64,000 nucleotides of DNA from Paraphysomonas bandaiensis (taxonomy: Eukaryota; Chrysophyceae), in the NCBI GenBank assembly GCA_965644295.1, contig CBFFRP010000377.1, positions 214,361 to 278,360 on the forward strand. The letters are read 5' to 3'. A program made the position numbers and the translations under genes. The notes beneath the pieces are model-generated. The model was given only the letters and a program-made list of their open reading frames with translations. It had not been told where the DNA came from and searched no databases. The number at the start of each line of letters is the position of its first letter. The stretch's first letter is position 1. Positions 20,567 through 31,846 of this stretch are shown here, in pieces.

Positions 20567-22770
20567 TCATATGGAGACATCCATCCTTGCCACGTCCGAG
20601 TTGGCATTCGTCGCACAATGTAACATGCAGTTTGATAAGCATCAAACCAGAACGACTTTGGAAGTCCAGATGCCGTCAACATCGTCAGTGTCATCTCCCC
20701 AATTGTTCGGAATTTCCTCTCAGACACCGCGTTGAGCTCTGGCGTGTCTCGTGTTGTATGTGACACCCGAGTCCCATATCGCTGCAACAGATACTCTCTT
20801 ATCTGCTGACTAATAAGTTCGGATCCTCCATCGGCATGATACTCCACTATACGGTTCCACCCCTCGTACTTCACTAAGTGGACCTCGCACAAGTGTCGTA
20901 GACATTTGAACACCTCCTCTCCGCTTCGAGTCCTCAATCCATATTCCCATATCATCTTTGTTGCTAAGTCCGTGAATAGGAGCACGTACTTATACCCTTG
21001 TCTGGATTCACAATTCAGGTAGACTGAGATGTCCGCTGTCACTCGTTCCAGAAACCTGACTGCGCTTAGCTCTTCGTTGTCCCGTGATTTGAACGAATGC
21101 CTGGTTATCTTCGCCTTGGCACACCATTTACACAGGGGTTTCTTGCAACTCTTCTCCTTTGCCTTCGAAAGGTGATGTCGTTGTAGTCCTGATCCTCTGA
21201 ATAACATGTGTCGGTGAGCTTCTAATAACTTCGATTTCGAGACATGTCCAGTACGCTCATGTAAGCGATCCAACGCATCTTGTCCTGTATTATCCGACAA
21301 ATTTACCTCCTCCATCTGATTGCACATAGACACATTTGGCAGATTTAACACCTCCATCAAGTCCACATACGGCATTCCTCCATGCTCATCGTACTCTCCA
21401 GTCAACACCTCGTTTCCAGAGTCCAATTCCACGATTTTAGGCTTTCGAAGCAGTTGTAATCCGTATCCCATTGATCTCAGCATTCCTCCTGACACAATGT
21501 TCTTCACCGCTTCCTCACTAACTCTGATGTCTCTCCATTCCCCGAATGTACCAGCCCCCTGTGTCTCCAATTGAGAACCCTTTCTAGTTAGTTGGATTGC
21601 CCCAAACTCAGGAGTAAATGACTCCAGTGCAATTTTATCCTTTACTATAAACAGTCTTTTACTTGCACAACTGTCCAGATATACACGAGGTTCTTCCGAC
21701 GTATCCACCGATAGCAAAACCTCTTCTCCAAACATATTCGCTTCATCATCCGACGACTCTCCGTCGTTGACGTATTTCTTCCATTCTGTCTCGAATTTCC
21801 TGTTCGATTTTCGAGGATTCTCATTATCCGGGTTTTTTATGTTCTTCCGTTTTTTCGACTTGCACTGTCGGGCTTTATGACTAAAATCTCCACAGATATG
21901 ACAACCAGTATAATCCTTTGATCCTGGCTGCTGCACACTCTTCGAAGCCTTTTCCTTTGTCTTCCCTTTTCTTTTGAACTTATCCATTTTTCTTTGTCGT
22001 TCCTTAGCATAACAATTCGCTGCTACATGTCCCTTCTTCCGACAAAATGAACAAACCACTGGCTCCTTCGACGCCGTAAAATTGATCTCTTCAGATTTGT
22101 CTCCCTTTAGTTTCTTCAGCTGCGTCATAGCCTCGTCATACTCTTCACAAGCCTCTTTCACCGAATCAAATGTAGTTGTTGCTTTAGGCATCATCGCTAC
22201 CGACATCCATAAATCATGTAATTCCTCTATCTGCAGCGCTGCTTTTATCTTTGCTAATTTACTTGCCTCTGTCTGCGGTTGTCCCAATTTTATGAGCTTC
22301 TGGATTATACCGTTCAGTCGATCTACCCCAACAGACACCTTTTCCCCCGGCCTTATTTTGAACGAATGGTATTCTGCCGTAGTCTTCTCCAATACAGTCC
22401 CAATCTCGCCTCTGAACCTATCAACCAGTGTCTGAAGGAGCTCACTGGATAACACCTCCTTAGCAGGATCATCAGCAGGTAAAATTGCCTTCCCCTCCAA
22501 ATATTGATTGGCTACCTCCAACACATCAGGGTCATGCTCGCAAGCCTCCCAAATAGTACTAACACAGGTATCATTACGCTCTCTCCATGACTCTAAATTC
22601 CTTCCTCCGGCTGGCGGGTCCTCCAAGCCAAGATGGTTTCGGTTTTTCTTCATTAGATGCATCTTGATTTTTCTCGCTGAATAGTCTGCTTGGTTCTTGT
22701 CAAACCGTAGCTTCTTGTCATCTTCCCCATCCCTACAACTAGCATTCGCTACCATAACAGAAGTTGACAT
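20497..22770 (-). CDS. Copia gag, protease and integrase core
   Basis: Gag-pol part of 757 codons. Gag (1-235) has the UBN2-like helical core. Two CCHC knuckles, CSFCRKKGHVAANC (240-253) and CHICGDFSHKARQC (290-303), follow. At the expected protease active site, residues 366-368 read DSC (YLDSCASKR) instead of Asp-Ser/Thr-Gly. Integrase has the HHCC zinc finger (HERTGH, HRHMLF, CKWCAKAK) and the DDE residues in VTADIS, YHADGGSE and NAVSERKF. The start ATG at 22768-22770 lies within the last 16 nt of the 5' LTR, and the frame then runs straight through the primer-binding site, as in yeast Ty1. The frame ends shortly after the frame break near 20552. Confidence 0.92.
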   Translation of the reverse strand: MSTSVMVANASCRDGEDDKKLRFDKNQADYSARKIKMHLMKKNRNHLGLEDPPAGGRNLESWRERNDTCVSTIWEACEHDPDVLEVANQYLEGKAILPADDPAKEVLSSELLQTLVDRFRGEIGTVLEKTTAEYHSFKIRPGEKVSVGVDRLNGIIQKLIKLGQPQTEASKLAKIKAALQIEELHDLWMSVAMMPKATTTFDSVKEACEEYDEAMTQLKKLKGDKSEEINFTASKEPVVCSFCRKKGHVAANCYAKERQRKMDKFKRKGKTKEKASKSVQQPGSKDYTGCHICGDFSHKARQCKSKKRKNIKNPDNENPRKSNRKFETEWKKYVNDGESSDDEANMFGEEVLLSVDTSEEPRVYLDSCASKRLFIVKDKIALESFTPEFGAIQLTRKGSQLETQGAGTFGEWRDIRVSEEAVKNIVSGGMLRSMGYGLQLLRKPKIVELDSGNEVLTGEYDEHGGMPYVDLMEVLNLPNVSMCNQMEEVNLSDNTGQDALDRLHERTGHVSKSKLLEAHRHMLFRGSGLQRHHLSKAKEKSCKKPLCKWCAKAKITRHSFKSRDNEELSAVRFLERVTADISVYLNCESRQGYKYVLLFTDLATKMIWEYGLRTRSGEEVFKCLRHLCEVHLVKYEGWNRIVEYHADGGSELISQQIREYLLQRYGTRVSHTTRDTPELNAVSERKFRTIGEMTLTMLTASGLPKSFWFDAYQTACYIVRRMPTRTWQGWMSPYECVPGGAFPAYRGYGNGGAKHMC
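22742..22754 (-). other. Primer-binding site of the first copia element
   Basis: On the minus strand TGGTAGCGAATGC directly follows the 5' LTR. Its first 8 nt match the complement of an initiator tRNA-Met 3' end of the yeast type (...CGCUACCA). Confidence 0.7.
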
Positions 22771-23047
22771 TATTTGCTAAGGTTTACTATTCTCAACTGA
22801 TAAGATGAAATTATAAACATTACATGATAAAGAACCTAAGTTGTGTTCGATGTGTTCAACACCATTCATTTACTACTATAGTGTACAAACCACCCACTCA
22901 GTGATCGTATCCTGTATAGTCATCCACTTCTACTTCAGTTTCATACTACATAATATAATGTACTAATTACATATATATCTTTCGATCCTTGCATCTCACA
23001 TAATACTGCACTCAATTGCAAGTATATAGAATCTTCAGATCTCAACA
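22755..23047 (-). repeat. 5' LTR of the first copia element
   Basis: 293-nt copy matching 17754-18046 with one visible mismatch. Its outer end adjoins the TTGGT target duplication at 23048-23052. Confidence 0.93.
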
Positions 23048-23343
23048 TTGGTTGGATGGCGAACTCGTTTGCCGTTTCACATCATAATTCTACTCGACTT
23101 TCAACTATAATATCCTGTATTAACATGGTATTTCAGTGTCTTGATTTTTAGCATTTAATGCTAATGTATATTGTTCTTATGGACAAAGAACACATTAGTA
23201 GTTACACACTTCGTCACGTACTCCAACAAGCAGTCCGTTTAAGTTTCAGTCAGAATAAAGCATGTTAAGTAATGCGATCGTCGTAAATATAATATATAAT
23301 ATGAAAGCAGCACCTATACTATTAATACGCATTATTTCTAGTG

Positions 23344-24717
23344 TCATACATTTTCCAGAAGCTGAACATCCTCGTTACTATCGAATCGCAACAGAGTGTC
23401 GGACAGCATACTGTTGTTTGATGACGCTCGTTCGATATCGAGGCTTGAGCTTTCCTTTCGAGTTGGCAAAGGAGGTTCCGGATGAATATTTTTGATGTAC
23501 CTGCGCATTAATACTTAGTTGACACATGCATACAACACAAGATCAAGCCATCTCACCTAAATGTGGCATGTCCTATGATAATAATAATCACAAAGTTAAT
23601 GACCCATAGTAGCATTGATATCTGAATTCAAATTAAATGACACGTAGTTAGTGCGTAACTCCACAAAGCAAATCAATATATCTTACTAGGCCAGTGTTTA
23701 TATATACGTTAGTATTGTGTCTGGATCGGCCATGCTCCCAGTTGAGAAAGGCAATGGCAAGACACACCCCGCAGTTGACCACAGGTGGGAGAAGGGATGC
23801 GGATATAGCCGTTCCCACTATCACATTAAACCCACCACGAGAAAGTGCAAGTACTACCCCCATACCCGAGGCTGCCGCAACCACTACCCCAAGCAGTAAC
23901 CCACTCGCTGAACACCAGTACCACTTCACCCGAGTCATCTATACAGAAGCCCACTCACCTTTGCCTCTGGACATCATCTCTTCGCTTCTAAAGTCGGCCC
24001 CATAGACAGGATATGCACAAAGACCCATCACCACACCAACAATAAGGGAAATTAGCACCCCCAAGAATTCATTTCGAAGGCCCCGGTGGATGATATGCAT
24101 CTTCATCGTCGCGAAACCAAATGTTATTGAGAGGATCGGTCCCATCAGTGGCGATACTATAACCAATTAAGGGAGATATATAAAAGTCGACAATCGCTAT
24201 ACCTAGCATAGATGCTATGACAGCTGTTGGGCTGTCACCAAGCAAACCAGCTCCGGCAATGACAGAAGCCACAGCGAGAAGGGCCATGTAATCGAAGGTC
24301 ATGTGGTTTCCATCTTCTACCACATCCTTTGAGTGACACGACCAAAATTTCAAATAATGAGATATAATTTGGTACAAAGTTTAAAGCAGCAGATACCTCG
24401 ATTTCATCTACGGTCATTCGATCACTGATAGAGTATAGCTTCCGGCTAGGAATAGTGTTGTCTTTAAAGCTTATGATTGGCCTCGTTGCTATAAGCGAGA
24501 ACACATCCACAGTACCATACACTTTCCCGCACCCCACATCTGCAAGCCGGATGAGAACATCCTCGAGATGCTTTGATTGTACTTTAAAGCTAATGTGAAC
24601 AGAGTCGACGGTGTTGAATCGGACCACTTTGAACACCTTCTTAGACGAGTACAATATGTCCAACACTGTCCCGGCTTGGGGCTGATGAACAACAACATTC
24701 ACATGTCTCGTCGTCAT
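23344..24717 (-). CDS. DUF389 family multi-spanning membrane protein
   Basis: Six exons on the minus strand: 24397-24717, 24203-24326, 23959-24156, 23687-23907, 23557-23621, 23344-23500. Introns of 70, 46, 51, 65 and 56 nt are all GT-AG, giving 361 aa. The N-terminal ~105 residues form a ferredoxin-like cytosolic domain (VHISFKVQSKHLEDVLIRL). The membrane part carries the DUF389 signatures: YMALLAVASVIAGAGLLGDS, VSPLMGPILSITFGFATMK, a Gly/Ala-rich helix (SGMGVVLALSRGG) and ISASLLPPVVNCGVCLAIAF. The small fifth exon supplies a last hydrophobic helix (SMLLWVINFVIIIIIG). A charged tail of about 50 residues follows. The family is mostly bacterial and its function is not established; a transport role is only a guess. 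It is divergent from the P5A ATPase. Confidence 0.9.
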
Positions 24718-24951
24718 TTAAAATAACAATAAGCAACTATTCGATTAGGGATGAACTGGGTGCAGCCACCTCTCATGCAACTGGAAGCATATCACATGCA
24801 GCAAAATCTCATCATGATGTACAATCCAGCACTTCATGTATCTACACAGAAATACATATGTATAGATGCGTACTTATATCAACACACCACACCATGTACA
24901 GTATTGGACAGCAAAAAATGTATGGTGCTGTGTAGGTACATATGTATGTAC

Positions 24952-25332
24952 AGAGTATGTATGTATATATGTATGTATGTATGTACAGTATGTATGTATG
25001 TATGTATGTATGTATGTATGTATGTATGTATGTATGTATGTATGTATGTATGTATGTATGTATGTATGTATGTATGTATGTATGTATGTATGTATGTATG
25101 TATGTATGTATGTATGTATGTATGTATGTATGTATGTATGTATGTATGTATGTATGTATGTATGTATGTATGTATGTATGTATGTATGTATGTATGTATG
25201 TATGTATGTATGTATGTATGTATGTATGTATGTATGTATGTATGTATGTATGTATGTATGTATGTATGTATGTATGTATGTATGTATGTATGTATGTATG
25301 TATGTATGTATATATGTATGTATGTATGTATG

Positions 25333-25398
<66 letters not shown>

Positions 25399-25696
25399 TG
25401 TATGTATGTATGTATGTATGTATGTATGTATGTATGTATGTATGTATGTATGTATGTATGTATGTATGTATGTATGTATGTATGTATGTATGTATGTATG
25501 TATGTATGTATGTATGTATGTATGTATGTATGTATGTATGTATGTATGTATGTATGTATGTATGTATGTATGTATGTATGTATGTATGTATGTATGTATG
25601 TATGTATGTATGTATGTATGTATGTATGTATGTATGTATGTATGTATGTATGTATGTATGTATGTATGTATGTATGTATGTATGTATGTATGTATG
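24952..25696. repeat. Long (TATG)n tetranucleotide microsatellite
   Basis: About 740 nt of nearly pure TATG units (roughly 180), broken only by a few TATATG variants near 25311, 25335 and 25367. All six frames stay open and give Met-Tyr-Val-Cys or His-Thr-Tyr-Ile repeats, but nothing suggests translation. It lies in the intergenic space between the divergent DUF389 and P5A genes. Confidence 0.95.
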
Positions 25697-25715
25697 CACA
25701 GAGTATGTATGTACA

Positions 25716-25888
25716 GGGGGTGGTTGTGCATATCGATTTCATCGATTTGTTCATCGTTTATTTCATTGAAAAATCATCGTTTTTTCATTAAAAAGTCGCT
25801 TTTTTTCACTTTTCACTGAAAAAACGATGATTTTTCGATGAAATAAACGGTGAACAAATCGATGAAATCGATATGCACAACCACCCCC
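25716..25888. repeat. 72-bp near-perfect hairpin (inverted repeat, 29-nt loop)
   Basis: Arms 25716-25787 and 25817-25888 are complementary over 72 positions with two mismatches. Both mismatches are T opposite G, so they would pair as G-U in the plus-strand RNA. The arms begin GGGGGTGGTTGTGCATATCG. Flanks AGTATGTATGTACA (left) and AGTATGTATGTGCA (right) could be a 14-nt target duplication, but microsatellite sequence on both sides makes that uncertain. Confidence 0.93.
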
Positions 25889-26231
25889 AGTATGTATGTG
25901 CACAGAGTATGTATGAATGTATATATACAGAGTAGTATGGTATGACGCACACTTCTGCTCACTGTGAGCCACCCAATTTCTTGTCCCGCAACAGAAGTAT
26001 AAATATCCCAATTTTGTCGTGAAAATCGTCTACCTAAAATATGACTATTTTGTTGATATGTACTTGTACATACAGAGACGCCGTCCCGTCCTCTCTGGAG
26101 ATACAGCCACTCTGTAGTCGTATTTGCTTTCTTGTTGTATGGTTTAACAACAATCATTGCGTAGACAAGTAGTGTCTTTTGTTATCAATTGAATAGAGGT
26201 GTTGTGGAGCTGTGTCTACATTTAATTCTCA

Positions 26232-29200
26232 ATGGTTCAGTGGACAGGGAAGCGTATTGTGAAGCTCTCTCTCTTCAGGCAGGTTAACACAGCTGTGGTG
26301 GGGAGCATCGGACTAGAGCATGTGCTCTTCATGTGCCTCTATGTCGTGTCTCTCTACTATTGCTATATCACTATTGGGGAGCAGCATTTGGAGGCTCTGT
26401 CTCGAGCTGAGGCGCAGAATATTGATATATTTGATGACTCGGAAAAGCTCCGTAACAGTGCGGAGAAATTCTTCGCAGGAGAGTCAGTAGAGGAGGACCC
26501 TTCTACTCCTGGAATTAGAATTCCTTCAAAATGGCTACCTGGTTTCTGGCCAAGTGTCAGTTTCGGTGTTATATGTATTTTACATGCTTTGATGGTGCTC
26601 GGACAGATGTGGTCTGTATCGTTTCGTTGTTTGATTCGGTTTCGTAAGGTGGACAATGTTAATGACGCCACTCACGCCCATGTTACGCCCCAGAAGCATC
26701 AAGGCAAAGAAGAGCTAGTAGAGCTTCAGCGTGTTGATAACTCCACATTCATGGAATTCCATCGTAGAAAGTATATCTATGATCCCAAGCAGGATTCTTT
26801 CGTAAAAGTCAGATGTCGTGTGAACTACCCCCTACGACATTTTATCAGATGGGGTGGAATACCTAGTCTGGATGTGTGCACTCAGTTAAGAAATCTACAT
26901 GGTCCGAACAAATTTCAAATGAGAACGCCAGCATTCATGGAACTGTACTATGCTCAGATTACGTCGCCTTTCACCGTCTTCCAGATATTCTGCATCGTGC
27001 TATGGATGCTGGACGACTACTGGCAGTACTCACTTTTCACCCTTTTTATGATTTGTTCATTTGAAGCGACAACTGTTTTTTCCCGGCTCAAGAGTATAGG
27101 AGCTCTCAAAGGAATGGGCAACGAACCCCGCCCCATATTCGTGCATCGGTGTGGTGAATGGCGAGAGGTGAGTACGGAAGAGCTTTTACCCGGTGACTTG
27201 TTTTCGCTGACAAAGCATGAGAAAGACGATGTTATTCCTTGTGATGCTCTCATTGTGCGAGGGGGTGCTGTGGTCAATGAATCAACCCTCACTGGAGAGA
27301 GTGTACCCCAGATGAAGGATGGGCTTGCCTCAGGTAGTCTGGGCGCTGTCGGCATTGATGATGACAGTCTCGATGAGGAAATTAGCATCAAGGGTCAACA
27401 CAAAGTACATGCTTTATTTGGGGGCACCAGAGTGTTACAAGTAACCTCAGTGGCTGCTAGGACTGCGGAATTCGAGGAGGACCTCGCTGATGAGGAGGAG
27501 GCCGCCGAGGAAGTGGAGCCCCCAAGTTGTAGTGAGCAAGGAAATTGTGAATCAGTGGACCCTCTTAGCCCTCCGGACGGAGGTTGTCTTTGCTATTGCA
27601 CGCGAACTGGATTTAGTTCTTCCCAGGGCAAGCTCGTGCGGATGATTGAACACTCCACGGCATCTGTGTCTGGGGACACGCGGGACACCGTACTTCTCCT
27701 CCTCCTGTTGCTGGTTTTTGCGCTTTCCGCCTCTGGTTACGTCCTCTACAAGGGAATGCAGGATGACTCTAGGTCAAAGTACCAATTGCTTCTACATTGC
27801 ATCCTTATCATCACATCCGTCATTCCGCCTGAGCTTCCCATGCAAACCGCATTAGCAGTGAATGCCTCATTGATGACTTTGATGAAGATGCAAATATTCT
27901 GCACTGAGCCCTTCCGTGTACCGATTGCGGGGAAAGTGGACACATGCGTCTTCGACAAAACGGGAACTCTAACTACTGACGAGCTGGTAGCTGTGGGTAT
28001 TGTTTCCCCGTTGGTACGAGTGGAGCACCTTAGGAAACTTCACGAGGAGGCGATACTGGCAATGGAGAAATCTGCTAGAGAGCAGACTAGGACAGGACCC
28101 GCCTCCAAGCGTGGCAGCGATGCACCATCTTCTGCGCCTTCCGTTGTATCTGCTGCCACGGCGGGAATGACCCCCATTTCTGAAGCCTTCCCTGATGCGA
28201 CCCTCGTTCTCGGGGCCTGCCACTCTGTTGTTCTGGTTGACGGTAAACCTGCTGGTGATCCGTTAGAGGTTGCGTCGCTGAAGGCGATCAAGTGGGAGAT
28301 TCCTCCTGTGGGCAAAGACTGTGCCAGACCAAAACCTGAAACTATGGTGGAGCGACAGGTTAAAGTGCACACTCTAGACTCTGGTGATGTACCTATTACT
28401 CAAGTCAAGATACTCTCCCGACATCATTTCAGCAGCAAGCTGCAACGCATGAGCGTCGTCGCACGGGTAAAGGGTGACTCTGGGGGCGCTTGGGCTCTTG
28501 TCAAGGGTAGCCCGGATGCCTTGAGCGTAATGTGTGTAGATTGCCCACCGGACTACCACAAAGTTGCTGCAGATTTAGCCAAACGTGGGATGAGAGTTAT
28601 TGCTCTTGGTTTAAGGCGATTGGTAAGTCCTGAGGAGATCCAGAACTGCTGCGACTCCAGAGCCAGTACTGAAACTAACCTCAGGTTTGCTGGTTTTGTT
28701 GCGTTCACCTGTCGCGTCAGAAAGGATACAGCAACTTGTGTTCAGAACTTGCGCAAGGGTGGAAACGCTGTCATCATGGCAACCGGGGATGCAACATTGA
28801 CAGCCGTTCATGTCGCACAGGAGGTGGGGATTACGAGCTCCTCCAAAAAGGGCATTCTTATTCTCGAAGGAAAAGATACTGGCTTTCAGTGGATAGACTA
28901 TGATTCTGGGGATGTAGCTGGCGTTGTGTTTTCAGTGGAGTCAATGCCCTCTGTTGCGAGGGACTATGACTTGTGTGTTACTGGTGCCACACTTAACGCT
29001 GTTACGGAAAAATTCCCGGGAATAGCCGCACACATGGATAAGTTCGTAGTTTACGCTCGAATGAGACCTGACGAAAAAGAGAGAGTAATATTAGCCATGA
29101 AAAACCATGGAAATACGGTGCTTATGTGCGGCGACGGTAGCAACGACGTGGGGGCTCTTAAACAGGCGCACGTTGGCGTAGCTCTGCTGAGCGGGTTTGG

Positions 29201-30884
29201 AGACCTCAATGTTTCACGGGAAAAGGGGACAGATGAAGCGGCAAAGAAGGAAGGAGGCGCGGATGCGAAAAAGCATCCTGTGACAGCTCTCATGACTCAC
29301 CAGGACTTTGAGGTGTGTGTATATGTGGAGTATAATTCCCCTCTCATAGCTTTTTTTGAAGGAGCTAAAACGAATGCGAGTCCAGGAAATTAAGACGCGA
29401 TTGCGGCAAATAGGAGTGGAACCAGACGACTTCCCTGATTGTGTGGAGAAGAACGACCTAATTGAGTTGTACCGCAAGAAATCAGCGGCCAAAGCCCAGG
29501 AGAACCACGATCTCAAGCGACAGAAAGAGCTGATGAAGATGAATCCTAAGGTCGAATATGTTCACTGGTTGAATTTCCTATATGTAAGGCTCATGTTGTA
29601 CAGGAAAGACAAAAGTTTCTTGCGGAAGAGCGAAAAGCCCTGGCAATTAAGCAGCAGGAGGACTTTAAGAAGGAGTATGATGAACTTCTTGCCAAGGGGG
29701 AAAGTTGGGCGATGATGAAAGCAATGCAGAATGTTTGGAAGCGTAACATGGAGGAGGCAAAGAAGAAATCTAAAGATAATTCTCTAACTGGCTCAGCTGG
29801 ACGAATGGCGGCATTGATGGACGAAATGGAGGGGATGGAGGATTTGGAGACACCCATGGTTAAGATTGGAGATGCCAGTGTAGCGTCTCCTTTTACATCA
29901 AAAATGCCCTCTATCAAGGGCACCGTTGATATCATTCGACAGGGGCGGTGCACCCTAGTGACGACCATACAAATGTACCAAATACTGGCTCTCAATTGCC
30001 TTATCAACGCCTACTCTTTGTCTGTTCTTCACTTGGACGGTGTAAAATATGGGGACAGACAAATGACTTCTCTTGGGATTCTTATGTCGGTCTCTTTCGT
30101 TACCATTTCTCGGTCCAAACCTCTCGATCAGCTGTCTTCAGTTCTCCCACTGAAATCTGTTTTCCACCCTGCGTTATTTTTTAGCCTTTTGGGACAATTT
30201 GCCCTTCATATTGGTACTATGTACTTCTTAGTGAAAGAGTGCAAATCTTACCTACCTGAGGATCACGTTGTCGAACTCGACAGTGAGTTCAAGCCAAACA
30301 TCGTTAATTCCGTTGTTTTTTTGGTTACGGCTGTTCAGCAGGTTAGCGTGTTCGTTGTTAATCTAAAAGGTCCCCCTTTCATGGGCGGGCTTGTACAGAA
30401 CACACCTTTGCTGTGGTCGTTGGTGATAACATTCGTCGGTACTTTCCTTCTTGCCTCCGAGTCGATTCCGCAACTGAATTCCGGGTTACAACTGGAACCA
30501 TTCCCATCCGTTGCATTCCGGAACATGGTCCTACTATGCCTTGCAGTGGATGTGGCAGGAGCCTTTTTATGGGACCGTTTTTTGTTGGGGTTACTGGCAT
30601 TTCCAGTTTTGAAAGCTTCTCTCGAGAATACCACACGCAAAGAAATAATGAGCATTATGCGAGTGGTGGCAATCGTATGTGCTGCATTGTATTATCTGGC
30701 CTCGCAGGACTACACCGAGCTGTTAGAGGAGATGGAACGACAGGAGGCTGCAGCAAAATTGGCGGAGGGTGGATCCGCTGCAGCTGATAGTGGTAGTGCT
30801 GGGTGGATGGAGTACTCAGCATCTGAAGGAGAGAGTGCTAGCATGTTCGAGCGCACAGTTTCTAGTGTTGGTAAAGAGTTGTAG
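26232..30884 (+). CDS. P5A-type ATPase (Spf1/ATP13A1-like transmembrane helix dislocase)
   Basis: ER-membrane P-type ATPase that in other eukaryotes removes mis-inserted tail-anchored and signal helices. Three exons, 26232-29312, 29362-29550 and 29604-30884, with introns of 49 and 53 nt give 1516 aa; human ATP13A1 is about 1200 aa. Motifs: TGES at 354-357 (A domain), PPELP (the P5 M4 signature), DKTGT with the phosphorylated Asp at 575, KGSPD (N domain) and GDGSNDVGALK at about 967. GDASVASPFTSK and KQGRCTLVTT-like RQGRCTLVTT mark the start of the C-terminal helices; GPPFM is conserved near the end. An acidic insert lies after the A domain (about 415-450). A ~200-residue insertion between the P domain and TM7 (about 990-1190) contains a SAP/ARMET-like motif (MRVQEIKTRLRQIG, CVEKNDLIELY) and a charged coiled-coil stretch. 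Confidence 0.95.
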
Positions 30885-31373
30885 TTCTAATAGAGCTGAT
30901 CGTTTATAAGTCGGAAATATCCTATATAATAAATTCGAATTCTCATATCGACCTTGTTGGAGATAGAAATTGAAATATAAAATTGTTGAATTGTTAAGAC
31001 AACCTATGCTGTCATGCTACATATATTAACAATGCATCTTGTTGGGGTACGTGGCATGGCCAAGCACATGACAAGTAACACAAGAAGAAGACGCCGTACT
31101 CTGGATGCTAATAGAGGTCGTTTCAAGGTTCATGATAGATTATTAGAGTAAATACTACATCTGGAGACAGTGTAAAGCAATCTGTGCACTTGAATATTCA
31201 AGAGATGTCAACAAAAAGTGGTTAGTTCATCGACTTCATAGAGGGTTACTCGAATATGGCATTGACACGAAATGGAGTAGTGATGGCTGGCAGAAAAGTA
31301 GGGAGAAGAGAGTGTTGGAATATGTATGGTTCTCTAAGATAGTACTGTGTACTGTAGAATACGTTAAATACAA
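30885..31373. other. Intergenic spacer after the P5A gene
   Basis: AT-rich. I see no gene or repeat apart from the left target duplication of the following R1 copy (31359-31373). Confidence 0.5.
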
Positions 31374-31846
31374 CCCTCAACAAAGTCGGACTTGCGCCTT
31401 TTCATGGTGTTCTGGGGGATAAGTACCGGAGAGATTCTCTCTCTGGGAAACTAACGTGAGCCGCAAACATAGTCAGCAGATATTATTCTGCCCACTCATA
31501 GCCGAATGCTTGTGTGGTACAAGGGACACCAATAATTTTCACATGTGTAGACGTCTTTAAGCCCTGACGAATAAACAGGCATCCGGGACAGGACCCACCT
31601 GAAGGGTAACCGGTAACCGGGGTATTGGGCTGCCTGCTGATGTCAAGCATCCGGGGTGGTCGCCCCTTCTTGGTGCTTGCGGCGACGCACAAGCAGCTTC
31701 CGTAGCATTAAATAGTAGGATAAAAAAAGTATGTACTGATTAATTACAGGTAGAGGTCTAACTAGTTTGTCTAGCATTCATCTATAGCTACTAAGTTGGT
31801 GCAGGTTGTTAACGCCTATTGCTAATAATAAGACTTTCAATATAAT
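31374..31846 (+). mobile_element. R1 repeat, copy D, with 15-nt target duplication
   Basis: 473-nt full-length copy from CCCTCAACAAAG to CTTTCAATATAAT. It is bracketed by the perfect direct repeat ATACGTTAAATACAA at 31359-31373 and 31847-31861. It is very similar to copy C at 16608-17070. Confidence 0.92.

Larger units (their letters stand above)
17749..23052 (-). mobile_element. Ty1/copia LTR retrotransposon, nearly intact
   Basis: Complete element on the minus strand flanked by the 5-bp target duplication TTGGT (17749-17753 and 23048-23052). The LTRs are 293 nt each and I found one difference between them, so the insertion is recent. Domain order (gag with zinc knuckles, protease, integrase, reverse transcriptase, RNase H) is that of the copia group. 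A purine-rich tract (TTGAGGGGGAG, minus strand) sits just before the 3' LTR. A TGGTAGCG primer-binding site for an initiator-Met-type tRNA 3' end follows the 5' LTR. One frame break splits gag-pol. Confidence 0.95.

Noticed and set aside
24842-25819. Long open frames in all six frames over 24842-25819 (Met-Tyr-Val-Cys and His-Thr-Tyr-Ile repeats)
   Set aside because: They are the unavoidable translation of a stop-free TATG microsatellite; no promoter, splice or composition evidence for a protein.
24952-25888. CRISPR-like array or centromeric satellite
   Set aside because: The tandem unit is 4 bp with no spacers, and the host is eukaryotic.
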